Origin: Bacteroidales bacterium
GTDB lineage: Bacteria; Bacteroidota; Bacteroidia; Bacteroidales; JAADJA01
Length of the DNA stretch: 64,000 bases
Reading direction: 5' to 3'
Assembly: GCA_021740645.1 (NCBI GenBank)
Contig: JAIOZL010000011.1
Span: 1 to 64,000 of the forward strand
The notes under the pieces were generated by a model. It worked only from the letters and a program-made list of their open reading frames with translations, was not told the origin of the DNA and ran no database searches. The translations under genes and the position numbers were made by a program. Below are positions 18,319 to 28,938 of this stretch, in pieces. Each line of letters begins with the position of its first letter. The stretch's first letter is position 1.

Positions 18319-21300
18319 ATGAAAAAACTCAAACTTTTACTTATCGGATTAGCATTGATCCTTTCTTCAGTTTCAAAAGCCTATGTTACTAAAAGTGGCA
18401 ATGTATCCGGCGAATACTGGCATACCGACACCTATTATATTACTGGAGATTTAACAGTAGATGACGGAACAACCTTTGAGATACAGGCAGGTGCGCGCGT
18501 GAAATTCGCACCGTATACACGATTGACAGTTTATGGCACATTGATTGCCAATGGCAATTCTTCATCTAATATATTTTTTACTTCACGCGATGATAACAAT
18601 GTTGGTGAGATCATCACCGGATCAGATGGCAATCCTAATCCGGGCGATTGGGAATTTATCGGCATTTACGGTAATGGTGATTATGATGGAATGGCTACCT
18701 TTAATTATTGCCATGTAAGGTATGGTGGGTCAGGCGGGAATGGGAATGTCTATTTTTATTATACTGATGCCCCATATTTCACCAACAGCTCTGCTGCATA
18801 TAGCAGCAATCATGGGGTCCGAACAAATTCAGGTTACGTTCATTTTGAAAGTAGTGATTTTGCAATTAATAATAGTGATGGTATCTATGCGTCTTCAGGA
18901 GAGGTACACATTAGCAATTGCTTTTTTCTTGATAATGGTGGTTATGCAGCTAATTTAAATAACGTCTCTGTTATACCATACACCGGAAATACAGAAAGTG
19001 GTAATCAAATCAGTGCCTTTGGCATTAGCGGTACTATTGATCAAAACCTTGCCCTCTCCGAATCAGGATGTGGTTTGCCATACGTTCTTAGTGGAACCCT
19101 AACTGTAAATAATGGATACACCCTGACAATTCCAGCAGGGGAAATAATAAAAGCCAATAATGGCAGGATTTTATCCTATGGAACGATTAATGCCATTGGC
19201 ACAGCAGCTGATCCTATTGTGTTTACTTCCCTTTTGGATGATACTTATGGAGGTGATTGGAATGGTGATGGAAATGCTTCAGCACCAACTCCTGGTAATT
19301 GGGGAGGAATAAAAGTAGATGGGAATGGAACAAATGACGGGATAGCCTGGTTTGATCATTGCCTGATCAGATATTCCGGGAGTGCTCTGAATGATTATAC
19401 TTCTGTTTACTTAAACTACTGTAAAGAAGGTTACTTTAATAACAACGAAATAGAATACAGTCAATTTAGTGGAGTTTATACCCGCTACTCCAGTTTCGAT
19501 GCAAGCAATAACCAACTCCTGAACAATCAAAGCCATGGTTGGCAATCCCAGAATTCAAACCTGATTTTGGACAACAGTATTTTTAATAATAACGGGGCTC
19601 ACGGAATTCATGCCAACAACGATACCTTGCAGATCAACAATTGCCAGTTCAACGGCAATGGAACTTATGCCGCTTTCCTGAACAATGTGTATGTTAAAAC
19701 CTACACCAGCAATACCGGCTCGGGCAATACCATCAACGCATTTGGGATCAGTGGGCTTATTGAGCAAAACCTTACTCTTTCCGAATCAGTTTGTGGTTTC
19801 CCTTATGTGCTCAATGGTACCCTCACACTTAGAGAGGGTTATACCCTCACCATCCCGGCCGGTGAAGTGGTTAAAGCTTATGGCTCTGCTGCTTTAATAT
19901 ATGCATATGGGACAATAAATGCATTCGGTACCACAGCTGATCCCATTGTGTTTACTTCCCTTTATGACGATACCTATGGCGGTGACCTTAACGGCGATGG
20001 CAATGCCACTTCACCTGCTCCCGGTGACTGGGGCGGATTGACGTTGTATGGTGTGAATGATAATGAGGGTATCGGTTGGTTCGACCATTGCAGGCTTAGA
20101 TATGCAAGCAGCGCCAGTAATAATTATACAGCTGTTTATTTTAATCATCCCGATGATGGGTTCTTCAAAAACTCCATTGTTGAATACAGTCAGTTTACTG
20201 GTGTTTATACCAACACTGCAAGTATAGATGCGAGTAACAACCAACTCCTGAACAATGGATATCATGGCTGGAGGACACAGAACTCTAATTTAAATTTGGA
20301 TAATAGCATTTTCAACAACAACGGCGACCATGGCATATTGGCCACCAGCGATACCCTGCAGATCAACAATTGCCAGTTCAACGGCAATGGAACTTATGCT
20401 GCTTTCCTGAACAATGTGTATGTTAAAACCTACACCAGCAATACCGGCTCGGGCAATACCATCAACGCATTTGGGATCAGTGGGCTTATTGAGCAAAACC
20501 TTACCCTTTCCGAATCAGTTTGTGGTTTCCCTTATGTGCTCAATGGTACCCTCACACTTAGAGAGGGTTATACCCTCACCATCCCGGCCGGTGAAGTGGT
20601 TAAAGCTTATGGCTCCGCTGCTTTAATATATGCATATGGGACAATAAATGCACTCGGTACCACAGCTGATCCCATTGTGTTTACTTCCCTTTATGACGAT
20701 ACCTATGGTGGTGACCTTAACGGCGATGGCAATGCCACTTCACCTGCTCCCGGTGACTGGGGCGGATTGACCTTGTATGGAGTAAATGATAACGAGGGTA
20801 TCGGTTGGTTCGACCATTGTAAAGTAAGATTTGCCGGGACCTCAAGTAATAACTATGCATCCATTTACTTCAGCCAGTCAGATACTTCCGGGATGAACCA
20901 TTGTACCGTTGATTCAAGTAGTAACCATGGAATCCGTATTAATAACAGTGGTCTAATAATCCGGAACAGCACAATTCAAAATAACCCAAGTTACGGCATT
21001 TATAACACGGGTAGCAAAATTCTGGATCTTGGAAAAAATACGTTGAATGATGCCGGCCTGAACATTTTCAGAAATAATAATGGAGGAAGTGTACAATTTT
21101 ACAATGCCTCTTCTTTAGAAATTGATGCTTTTTACAACGACTGGGGCTATTACACCGAAGCTGAAATTGATGCCCATATTTATGATGATAATGAAAACGC
21201 TTATTATGGCGAAGTTCATTTCAACCCCTGGTACGATCCTTCGAATCCGCCCTTTGTCGTTCACTTTGGTGCGGATACCCTTTCAGGTGAAGCGCCTCTG

Positions 21301-24300
21301 GCTGTTCAGTTTACCGATTCAACACTGTTTGCAGCCAACTACTGGGAGTGGGATTTTGAAAATGATGGAACGGTTGATTCCTATGATCAAAACCCAGAAC
21401 ATTGGTATTTCGATGGCGGTTTGTATTCGGTTAAGTTAACAGCTGGTAATGGAATTACAAATGATACATTTGTCAGAACAGATTACATTGATATTTCGCC
21501 GAATCAGCATTTGCGTTCTTATGCCCTTGATTTTGATGGTGTGGATGATTTTGTGGAAGTACCTAATTTTACTTATCCTAACGATATAACCCTTGAAGCC
21601 TGGATTAACCCAGCAGACCTCTCTTACACCCAGGAGATTGTGTATTTTATTGGTGATCACAGTGTTCAATTCAGAATGGATCCGGAAGGGATCATTGTAT
21701 ACGGAGAGTATGATAACCTCAACTGGAACTATGTAAATTCAGGACCCGGATTGATTTATGCTAACCAATGGAACCATTTGGCTGTAACGAAATCCGGCGA
21801 CCAGGTACTCCTCTATATCAATGGTATTAACCGGGGTTATGCTCAATTTGATAACAATCCGAACATTTCAAGCCTTTACTTCGGGACCCGCAGCAATGCA
21901 ATGGATCGCTATTTCACAGGAGCAATTGATGAGGTGAGAATTTGGTCAGCGGCTCTAACACAATCCGAAATTCAGGCTAACATGACCAATTACCTTGCAG
22001 GAACGGAAACGGATCTTTTGGCCTATTATCGCTTGAATGATGTGGCCGGACAATTTGGATATGATTTTACAGGTAATGGATATGATGCTACACTCGGTTC
22101 AACTGATGGGCCTGATAATAATGATCCTCTTTGGATACAGACAAACTGGTCGTACGACACTTATTTGTTAGCCGACTTTGCAATAGATCAAGCCTATGGT
22201 GTTGCACCCTTAAGTGTACAATTCTATGATCTATCTATGAACCAACCTGATGGATGGCAATGGGACTTTGACAATGATGGTGTTACAGATGCAACTGATC
22301 AATATCCTTTATGGATATACCAATTTCCCGGAACATACACACCCAAACTGATCATTTCGAAAGATGCGGAAACGGATACCATCATCAAGTATGATCTTAT
22401 TACCGTGCTTGATCCTGTTCCCATTTCTATTGCAGATGCCCGATCACAACCATTGGGATCAATAGTAACAATCATGGGGATTGTTACAAGTGGCAATGAA
22501 TATGGAAATCTTCACTTTATCCAGGATGAAACAGCCGGGGCAGGGATTTATGAACCCAACATTACGGATCTGAAAATGGGGGATTCATTATTGATAATGG
22601 GGGAAACCACTGAATATAATGGTTTGTTTGAATTGATCAACATCAGTTATTATAACAGGATTTCTGCGAATAACCCCATGCCCCAGCCACAGTTGGTAAG
22701 TATCTCTGACCTGGGCGAAGATTACGAAGGGGAGGTTGTCAGAATCAATGAGGTGAATTTTCCTTACGGCGGAAATAGCTTCTTTGGCGGAACCGATTAT
22801 GAAATTATTGACATAACAGGAACCACTCATTTCAGGTTGCATAATAATTCTAATCTAGTTTTCCAAAGAGCACCTGAAAACACGGTTTCCATTACCGGAA
22901 TTTGTGTTAACCGTGCGGATGATATTGGGTTTGAATATAGCATTTACCCCAGGGACTATGGCGATTTGATTTACACTGATATTATTGATTTTGAAAAGCA
23001 GGCCAATGGTTTCACAAAGCGGTATTCTTTTGTAACCAGCATGTCTGCCATTGATGAAAATATTGCCTGGGCCATTGCCAATGATGGGAAAAACCAATTT
23101 ATTGTCAATGAATTTACCCGGACAGTAGATGGAGGAATGACATGGCAAAGTGGTAGCCTTCCAAACCATGATGGGCTTCAACCCGGCAGCATTTGTGCAG
23201 TGGATGCAAACAATGCCTGGGTATGTTCATATCGCTATTGGGGCGAAAATCCGCAGGGTATATACCATACGTTTGATGGAGGGATAACCTGGAACCACCA
23301 ACCCACTGCTGTATTTGAACAGGGCCTGGGTGGCTTCCCTAATACGGTATATTTCTGGGATGTGAACAACGGCGTTTGCTTTGGTGATCCCAGTGAAGGT
23401 TATTTTGAGGTGTATACAACTACTGATGGTGGAAACAATTGGAACCGGGTTGCCCAAAGTAACATCCCTGATCCCATTTCAAATGAATATGGTCAATCCG
23501 ATTTATACAGCACTGTTGGCAATACCATTTGGTTTCCAACAAACAAAGGACGCATATACAAATCTGATGACATGGGCCTGAACTGGACGGCTGTTCAAAC
23601 CCCGTTGAATGGTATTTGTATGGTTGAGTTTAAGAATCAAAATGAGGGTCTGTTGCTTTCCAAATCTAATGGGGAATTGTATCAAACCATGGATGGCGGT
23701 GCTTCTTGGAACCAGGTATTTTATACTGGAGATGTTAAAACTTATGATCTCAAATACATCCCCGGATCATTGGGAACCTATGTTACTACAGGCAGATCAG
23801 GTTCAGATGCAGGAGGAAGTTATTCCTTTGATAACGGCCAAAATTGGTTCTACTTCCCGGAAACCCATGGAGTACATATGGGAGCAACGGATTGGATTAG
23901 TCCAACGGCTGGTTTTATTGGGGCTAATAATGTGGACACAAACGAAGGTGGTATGTGGAAATATACCGGTGATGCCATTGGATTGTATTCAGTTAGCTGG
24001 ATGCCCGAAAGCCCGCTGGACAATGAATACATCACCATTACAGTGATGGGAGTAACCCAGGGTGCCTGGTTGCATTGGGGCGTGAACGGATGGCAAACTC
24101 CGGATATGGCATACTGGCCAGCACAAACCGAACCCTTCCCGGGGGGAGGAACTGCAGTTCAAACTGTTATGATGGGCCCCGATCAAAATCCCCAACTTAC
24201 CCTTGTATTGGGTCCTTTCAACAACCCTAACCAACAGGTGAGTGAAATCAATTTTGTGATCCATTACTTTGATGAAACATGGGATAATAACAATGGAAAT

Positions 24301-25632
24301 GATTACCACATTTTCTTAACCCCCACATCCATTGAAGTGGACTTGAAAGTATTCCTGGAAGGCCCCTATAATGGAATTGATATGAACACCGATCTGAATA
24401 ACATTATTCCGCTACAACAAACCTTAACGGTTATTGGATATGATGGGCCTGAAGAAGTTCCGGCAATTCCCAATGCAGATGTTGTTGACTGGATTGGTGT
24501 GGAATTGCGGGATGCAGTAGATGTAAATTCAGCTACCGAAGAAACAGCCATAGGTGGCGGGGCATTCTTCCTACTTAAGGATGGAAGTATTGTTGGACTG
24601 GATGGTAGCTCCTTGCCAGAATTTGACATCCAGATAAACAATCAATTGTTTGTTGTGATCTGGCATCGAAACCATTTACCTGTTATGTCCCAATTTCCCT
24701 TAACTGAATCTGGTGGGGTTTACACGTACGACTTTTCAAATTCTGCAGCTCAAGCTTTTGGTGACAACCAGGCTGACCTGGGAAGTTCCTGGGGTATGAT
24801 TGGTGGTGATGCCAATGTTGATGGAAATATTGACGAGTTGGATGGCACTGAAGTATGGATCAATGAAGTTGGTCGAGCAGGCTATCTGCAAAGCGATGTA
24901 AATATGGATTCGCAAGCAGATAACCAGGATAAGAATGATATCTGGTATCCCAATTATGGGAAAGCGGAAATGTTGCCTTCCGGGAGTCAGGCATGCGGGG
25001 GAGCTATTATTGATGACCGCGACGGCCAATCCTATAGTACGGTTCAAATTGGGGATCAGTGCTGGATGGCGGAAAACCTTAAAATTGGATCCATGGTTTT
25101 AAATACTACCACTATGACTGATAATGGTACAATTGAGAAGTATTGCTACGGCAATGTTGAATCGAGTTGTGAAGAGTGGGGAGGATTGTATCAATGGCAA
25201 GAAGCAATGGCATACACAAATATTGAAGGAGCACAGGGAATTTGCCCCAATGGATGGCATTTACCTACTGATAATGAATGGTGTACATTAGAGAATTACC
25301 TTGATCCAACAATTTCGTGCGTCCAAACAGGTGCAAGAGGTGTTGATGGTGGTGGAAAACTAAAGGAAGCAGGAACCTCCCATTGGAATGAGCCCAATAG
25401 TGGTGCTACCAACTCCAGCGGATTTAGTGCAATCCCAGGTGGTTATAAAAGATTTACAAGTGGTAATTTCAATTTTGAATTCCTGGGAGACTATGGTTTT
25501 TGGTGGACCTCAACTTTAAGAATAGCTTATCCTCAATCCTATATGCGTCACCTTTTTTTCGATTCACCTCAAATACGCAGGGACTACATTGCATGGGGGT
25601 GGGGATTTAGTGTACGTTGTGTAAAAGATTAA
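18319..25632 (+). CDS. Giant (2437 aa) mosaic surface protein: beta-helix, PKD, LamG, OB-like, BNR, CBM-like, WHRNHL module, FISUMP
   Basis: Signal peptide, residues 1-22. Domains in order: right-handed beta-helix with tandem units of 243 residues (to about 960); PKD (984-1060, YWEWDFENDGTVDS); LamG-like fold (1064-1245, ALDFDGVDDFVEVP); second PKD (1283-1363); OB-like/DUF5689-type region (about 1366-1555, IVTIMGIVTSG); BNR-type propeller (about 1560-1890, TVDGGMTWQSG); CBM25-like sandwich (about 1892-2000, WDNNNGNDYHIF). The shared WHRNHL module (about 2006-2218) has GDANVDGNIDELD and DVNMDSQADNQD loops. Last comes a FISUMP domain (about 2228-2437: IGDQCWMAENLKIG, GICPNGWHLPTDNEW, FSVRCVKD). 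PKD, LamG and CBM-like folds suggest binding to glycans or other polymers. The module is internal here, unlike in its six relatives. Confidence 0.85.
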   Translation: MKKLKLLLIGLALILSSVSKAYVTKSGNVSGEYWHTDTYYITGDLTVDDGTTFEIQAGARVKFAPYTRLTVYGTLIANGNSSSNIFFTSRDDNNVGEIITGSDGNPNPGDWEFIGIYGNGDYDGMATFNYCHVRYGGSGGNGNVYFYYTDAPYFTNSSAAYSSNHGVRTNSGYVHFESSDFAINNSDGIYASSGEVHISNCFFLDNGGYAANLNNVSVIPYTGNTESGNQISAFGISGTIDQNLALSESGCGLPYVLSGTLTVNNGYTLTIPAGEIIKANNGRILSYGTINAIGTAADPIVFTSLLDDTYGGDWNGDGNASAPTPGNWGGIKVDGNGTNDGIAWFDHCLIRYSGSALNDYTSVYLNYCKEGYFNNNEIEYSQFSGVYTRYSSFDASNNQLLNNQSHGWQSQNSNLILDNSIFNNNGAHGIHANNDTLQINNCQFNGNGTYAAFLNNVYVKTYTSNTGSGNTINAFGISGLIEQNLTLSESVCGFPYVLNGTLTLREGYTLTIPAGEVVKAYGSAALIYAYGTINAFGTTADPIVFTSLYDDTYGGDLNGDGNATSPAPGDWGGLTLYGVNDNEGIGWFDHCRLRYASSASNNYTAVYFNHPDDGFFKNSIVEYSQFTGVYTNTASIDASNNQLLNNGYHGWRTQNSNLNLDNSIFNNNGDHGILATSDTLQINNCQFNGNGTYAAFLNNVYVKTYTSNTGSGNTINAFGISGLIEQNLTLSESVCGFPYVLNGTLTLREGYTLTIPAGEVVKAYGSAALIYAYGTINALGTTADPIVFTSLYDDTYGGDLNGDGNATSPAPGDWGGLTLYGVNDNEGIGWFDHCKVRFAGTSSNNYASIYFSQSDTSGMNHCTVDSSSNHGIRINNSGLIIRNSTIQNNPSYGIYNTGSKILDLGKNTLNDAGLNIFRNNNGGSVQFYNASSLEIDAFYNDWGYYTEAEIDAHIYDDNENAYYGEVHFNPWYDPSNPPFVVHFGADTLSGEAPLAVQFTDSTLFAANYWEWDFENDGTVDSYDQNPEHWYFDGGLYSVKLTAGNGITNDTFVRTDYIDISPNQHLRSYALDFDGVDDFVEVPNFTYPNDITLEAWINPADLSYTQEIVYFIGDHSVQFRMDPEGIIVYGEYDNLNWNYVNSGPGLIYANQWNHLAVTKSGDQVLLYINGINRGYAQFDNNPNISSLYFGTRSNAMDRYFTGAIDEVRIWSAALTQSEIQANMTNYLAGTETDLLAYYRLNDVAGQFGYDFTGNGYDATLGSTDGPDNNDPLWIQTNWSYDTYLLADFAIDQAYGVAPLSVQFYDLSMNQPDGWQWDFDNDGVTDATDQYPLWIYQFPGTYTPKLIISKDAETDTIIKYDLITVLDPVPISIADARSQPLGSIVTIMGIVTSGNEYGNLHFIQDETAGAGIYEPNITDLKMGDSLLIMGETTEYNGLFELINISYYNRISANNPMPQPQLVSISDLGEDYEGEVVRINEVNFPYGGNSFFGGTDYEIIDITGTTHFRLHNNSNLVFQRAPENTVSITGICVNRADDIGFEYSIYPRDYGDLIYTDIIDFEKQANGFTKRYSFVTSMSAIDENIAWAIANDGKNQFIVNEFTRTVDGGMTWQSGSLPNHDGLQPGSICAVDANNAWVCSYRYWGENPQGIYHTFDGGITWNHQPTAVFEQGLGGFPNTVYFWDVNNGVCFGDPSEGYFEVYTTTDGGNNWNRVAQSNIPDPISNEYGQSDLYSTVGNTIWFPTNKGRIYKSDDMGLNWTAVQTPLNGICMVEFKNQNEGLLLSKSNGELYQTMDGGASWNQVFYTGDVKTYDLKYIPGSLGTYVTTGRSGSDAGGSYSFDNGQNWFYFPETHGVHMGATDWISPTAGFIGANNVDTNEGGMWKYTGDAIGLYSVSWMPESPLDNEYITITVMGVTQGAWLHWGVNGWQTPDMAYWPAQTEPFPGGGTAVQTVMMGPDQNPQLTLVLGPFNNPNQQVSEINFVIHYFDETWDNNNGNDYHIFLTPTSIEVDLKVFLEGPYNGIDMNTDLNNIIPLQQTLTVIGYDGPEEVPAIPNADVVDWIGVELRDAVDVNSATEETAIGGGAFFLLKDGSIVGLDGSSLPEFDIQINNQLFVVIWHRNHLPVMSQFPLTESGGVYTYDFSNSAAQAFGDNQADLGSSWGMIGGDANVDGNIDELDGTEVWINEVGRAGYLQSDVNMDSQADNQDKNDIWYPNYGKAEMLPSGSQACGGAIIDDRDGQSYSTVQIGDQCWMAENLKIGSMVLNTTTMTDNGTIEKYCYGNVESSCEEWGGLYQWQEAMAYTNIEGAQGICPNGWHLPTDNEWCTLENYLDPTISCVQTGARGVDGGGKLKEAGTSHWNEPNSGATNSSGFSAIPGGYKRFTSGNFNFEFLGDYGFWWTSTLRIAYPQSYMRHLFFDSPQIRRDYIAWGWGFSVRCVKD
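19621..20819 (+). repeat. 729-bp tandem duplication inside the 18319 gene
   Basis: Segments 19621-20090 and 20350-20819 (470 bases each, 729 bases apart) differ at only about ten positions by eye; all but one change (Phe to Leu) look synonymous. The sequence between the arms is more diverged, and an older copy with only protein-level similarity lies just upstream (about 19000-19380). This looks like a recent duplication or ongoing gene conversion of a beta-helix unit of 243 residues. Confidence 0.85.
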
Positions 25633-25673
25633 AATTATTGTATAAAATTTTAAGAAAATATTACCCCTAAAAT

Positions 25674-25710
25674 AAAGCACACTTTCAGACTGAAAGTGTG
25701 CTTTTCTTTT
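25674..25710 (+). terminator. Strong intrinsic terminator after the giant 18319 gene
   Basis: A 14-bp perfect stem, AAAGCACACTTTCA (25674-25687) with TGAAAGTGTGCTTT (25691-25704), has a 3-base loop and a T-rich tail. An ATG at 25698 in frame with the next gene lies inside this stem, which argues against it being the start. Confidence 0.9.
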
Positions 25711-25766
25711 CGTTTGATCGATTCATAAATTTTGAATACCTTAGTCAAACTAATTTTACAAAAGAA

Positions 25767-28700
25767 ATGAAGAGGTTAATTCGAAATACAATCTTATTTT
25801 TGATTGCAATATTCATTTTCCCTCTTTTATGCTCTTCTCAGGATTTAATAAAAATTGACTCACTTACAAGTTTGCTTAAGGAATCACCTGATGACTCATT
25901 AAAAGTTCAAACACTTCAGCATCTTTATTGGGAATACAGAAGAACTGACCCGGATAAAGCTCTGGCCTATGCATACCAGTCACTCAAGTTATCACAATCT
26001 GTTCATTATACAAAAGGGATCGCTAATTCATTGCACTACATTGGCATCATACAGAAAGTGTTGGGGAAATATGATACGACTTACCTTTTGCTGCAAGAAG
26101 CAAAAAAATACTACCATGAAATAAACGATACAGTTGGTATAGTTGCCTGTCTCACCGATATTGGGGATATCTATTATATGCAAAACAATTACCAGTTGGC
26201 ACTGGAATATTTGGAAGAAGCAAGAAACCTGATTACTAAAACTGGCAATAAAGAAAAATTGTCGAGGATCTACAGTAAACTCGGAGGTATTTATAATCTG
26301 CAAAAACAATTCGAAAAAGCACTGGAATACCACCGCAAGTCCCTTGAAATTAATGAAGGGATGGATTTCAAGCTGGGTATGTCAGTAAACTATAACAATA
26401 TCGGGAATGTTTATCTTGACTTAAAACAATATCAAAGTGCAGAAGAAAACTATCTTAAATCACTTGAAATTAAAAAAGAGATTACTGACAACGCAGGAAT
26501 TGGATCCATTTTAAATAACCTTGGATTAATTTCTTCTGGCCGAAAAGATTTTAACAAAGCACTTGATTATCACACACAGGCTTTAGAAATTTTCGAGAAA
26601 ATGGGTGATAAACCAGGTATTGCTACCTGCCAAACGAATATTGCAAACGATTTCCTGGTAGCTGGAAATTACCACAAATCAATTGAATATGCGAAGCTTG
26701 GATTGACCCTTTCTGAAGAAATCAGTTTAAAAAGAACACAAACGGAGATATACCGTATTCTTTCTGAGGCCCATGCCGCATTATCCCAGTTTGAAGAAGC
26801 TTATCAATACCAAAAACTTTATAAGATATATCACGACAGCACTGTAAATGTAGAAGCAGTAAGGCAGATCACCGAAATGGAATCCAAGTTCGAAGTGGAG
26901 AAAAAAGAAAAAGAAATTGCCCTTCTCAACTCGGAAAGTGAGAAGAGTGAATTAAAAATGAAACAGCAAAGATCACAGCGAAACCTGATGATAGGCCTCA
27001 CTGTGCTGGTATTAATTATTCTGGGGATATTGATCCGAAACTTTAGAAACAAACAAAAACTTAATACCAGGCTAAAAGAATTGAATTTAATAAAATCACG
27101 CTTTTTCGCCAATATTTCTCATGAATTCCGGACACCACTTACATTACTTCTTGGCCCTATTGAAAAGCTCATGGATAATGCAAAACAAGAGGATAAAGAG
27201 ATGATTGGAATGATGCATCGTAATGCCACCCGTCTTTTATTCCTCGACAATCAGTTGCTTGACCTATCCAAATTGGAAGCCGGTAAACTAAGCCTGCAGG
27301 TGGTACAATCAGAGATGATACAAGCTTTAAAGGGCATGGTAACTTCTTTCCATTCTTTTGCTGAAAAAAAGAAGATCAACTTTACGTACGTATTCCCTAA
27401 TCAGAAAATCCTGGCTTTTTTTGATCAGGATAAGCTCGAAAAAATTGTTTACAACTTACTTTCCAATGCACTAAAATTTACCCCCGAAAACGGTCGGGTT
27501 ATTTTTGAATTAACAATAATTTCAAATAATAAAAGAAAAGAATTACCACAGAAGATCAGGAAAATACCCGGTCGATTGGTTTGCATAAGCATAAAGGATA
27601 CAGGTCCCGGAATAGCCACCGATCATTTACCTTACATCTTCGACCGATTCTATCAGGTTGATTCAAGACAGAACAGGAGTTTTGAGGGTACCGGATTGGG
27701 CTTGTCGCTGTCAAAAGAACTCGTTGAGTTGCATCATGGCAGAATTTTGGTCGAGAGTGAATTGGGGAAAGGAAGTAATTTTAATGTTTTCCTGCCGATT
27801 GATAAAATAGTTTTTGCCCCAGCTGAGATTACAATCAACCCAAATTCGACTAAAGAAGTATCAGCATCTACAGCCAATATTCAAATCGATGATCGAAATA
27901 CAATTACTGAATTAGAAACAGCTTCTGAAGATATTGAATCGGAAGAATTGCTAAAGGTTCTTTTGGTCGAAGATAATCCGGATATGCGGTTATATATACG
28001 TGATTGTTTTCCAAAACAGTTTCACATTGTAGAGGCGGGTAATGGAATTGAAGGCTTTGAAGCAGCCATTGCAGAAACACCCGATGTCATAATCACTGAC
28101 CTAATGATGCCAAAGATGGATGGTATTGAATTGTGCCAAAAACTTAAAACAGACGAACGGACCAGTCATATTCCACTTATCTTGCTAACAGCCCTGTCTT
28201 CCGTGGAAGACCGGATACATGGTTTGGAAACCGGCGCCGACGATTATATTTCCAAACCTTTCAATCGTAAGGAACTAATTACCCGTGTTCAGAATTTAAC
28301 TGAACAAAGAAAATTGCTCAGGAAGCGTTTTGGGAAGGAAGTTAAAATTCAGGCCAAAGATATTACCGTAACTTCTGCAGACGAGAAGTTTCTTAACACT
28401 TTAATTTCCTTCATTGAAAACAATCTGGCCGACCCCGATCTGAATGTTGATTCTTTGATAGGGCAAATTAACCTGAGCCGATCTCAACTGCACAGAAAAT
28501 TAAAAGCATTAACAGACTTATCCACAACGGAATTTGTCCGTACAATCCGTTTGAAAAGAGCTGCACAACTCCTGGAACAAAATCATGGCACAATAGCCGA
28601 AACAGTTTATGCCGTTGGTTTTAGCAGCCTCTCCTATTTTTCAAAATGCTTTCAGAAACAATTCAACATGACCCCCAAAGAATACATCGAACAATCCTAA
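25767..28700 (+). CDS. Hybrid two-component regulator: TPR sensor, histidine kinase, REC, AraC
   Basis: The ATG at 25767 starts a signal or anchor segment (RNTILFLIAIFIFPLLC). Domains of the 977-aa protein: TPR repeats (about 30-385), coiled coil, transmembrane helix (about 408-428), and HisKA with His452 in FFANISHEFRTPLT. HATPase follows (N box LLSNALKF, DTGPGIA, GTGLGLSLSKEL). REC is at about 727-840 with phospho-acceptor Asp778 in IITDLMMPKMDG and the conserved Lys in SKPF, and AraC domain at about 870-977 (FVRTIRLKRAAQLLEQ, VGFSSLSYFSKCFQKQF). Signal, phosphorelay and DNA binding are joined in one membrane protein. It lies just upstream of the 29005-36329 operon, which has a 21-bp direct repeat in its promoter, so this operon is its likely target. 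TPRs instead of Reg_prop propellers distinguish it from polysaccharide-utilisation hybrid regulators. Confidence 0.9.
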   Translation: MKRLIRNTILFLIAIFIFPLLCSSQDLIKIDSLTSLLKESPDDSLKVQTLQHLYWEYRRTDPDKALAYAYQSLKLSQSVHYTKGIANSLHYIGIIQKVLGKYDTTYLLLQEAKKYYHEINDTVGIVACLTDIGDIYYMQNNYQLALEYLEEARNLITKTGNKEKLSRIYSKLGGIYNLQKQFEKALEYHRKSLEINEGMDFKLGMSVNYNNIGNVYLDLKQYQSAEENYLKSLEIKKEITDNAGIGSILNNLGLISSGRKDFNKALDYHTQALEIFEKMGDKPGIATCQTNIANDFLVAGNYHKSIEYAKLGLTLSEEISLKRTQTEIYRILSEAHAALSQFEEAYQYQKLYKIYHDSTVNVEAVRQITEMESKFEVEKKEKEIALLNSESEKSELKMKQQRSQRNLMIGLTVLVLIILGILIRNFRNKQKLNTRLKELNLIKSRFFANISHEFRTPLTLLLGPIEKLMDNAKQEDKEMIGMMHRNATRLLFLDNQLLDLSKLEAGKLSLQVVQSEMIQALKGMVTSFHSFAEKKKINFTYVFPNQKILAFFDQDKLEKIVYNLLSNALKFTPENGRVIFELTIISNNKRKELPQKIRKIPGRLVCISIKDTGPGIATDHLPYIFDRFYQVDSRQNRSFEGTGLGLSLSKELVELHHGRILVESELGKGSNFNVFLPIDKIVFAPAEITINPNSTKEVSASTANIQIDDRNTITELETASEDIESEELLKVLLVEDNPDMRLYIRDCFPKQFHIVEAGNGIEGFEAAIAETPDVIITDLMMPKMDGIELCQKLKTDERTSHIPLILLTALSSVEDRIHGLETGADDYISKPFNRKELITRVQNLTEQRKLLRKRFGKEVKIQAKDITVTSADEKFLNTLISFIENNLADPDLNVDSLIGQINLSRSQLHRKLKALTDLSTTEFVRTIRLKRAAQLLEQNHGTIAETVYAVGFSSLSYFSKCFQKQFNMTPKEYIEQS

Positions 28701-28896
28701 TAGAGATAAAAGGTAAGGCCAAAGCCGCTGGTTTGAATGAAGTTGCCGTGTAAGAATAAGACCCATCTGAGCATTGCCTGTTAATCACAAAAGCTTCCTA
28801 ACCATAACCCAATAACCCTACCGATAATTACTCTTCGAACTTCAAACCTTGAACTTTGGACTCCCAACACTAAACCTTGAGTGCCATTTTTTTTCA
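28701..28896. other. Intergenic stretch before the operator of the five-gene operon
   Basis: I see no gene and no strong terminator here. The functional signals appear to be confined to its 3' side (direct repeat at 28897 and -7-like box at 28955). Confidence 0.35.
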
Positions 28897-28938
28897 TGCA
28901 ACATCCGTGTTATTGAATGCAACATTTGTGCTTTTACA
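28897..28938 (+). promoter_or_regulatory. Candidate AraC-type operator: 21-bp-period direct repeat upstream of the 29005 operon
   Basis: TGCAACATCCGTG starts at 28897 and TGCAACATTTGTG at 28918, exactly 21 bp (two helical turns) apart, matching at 11 of 13 bases. AraC-family proteins classically bind two direct half-sites with this period. A -7-like box (TAGTTTTA at 28955) begins 37 bp after the start of the second half-site, nearly the same spacing as at 40793 and 42358. The binding protein is inferred to be the neighbouring 25767 hybrid regulator. Confidence 0.5.
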
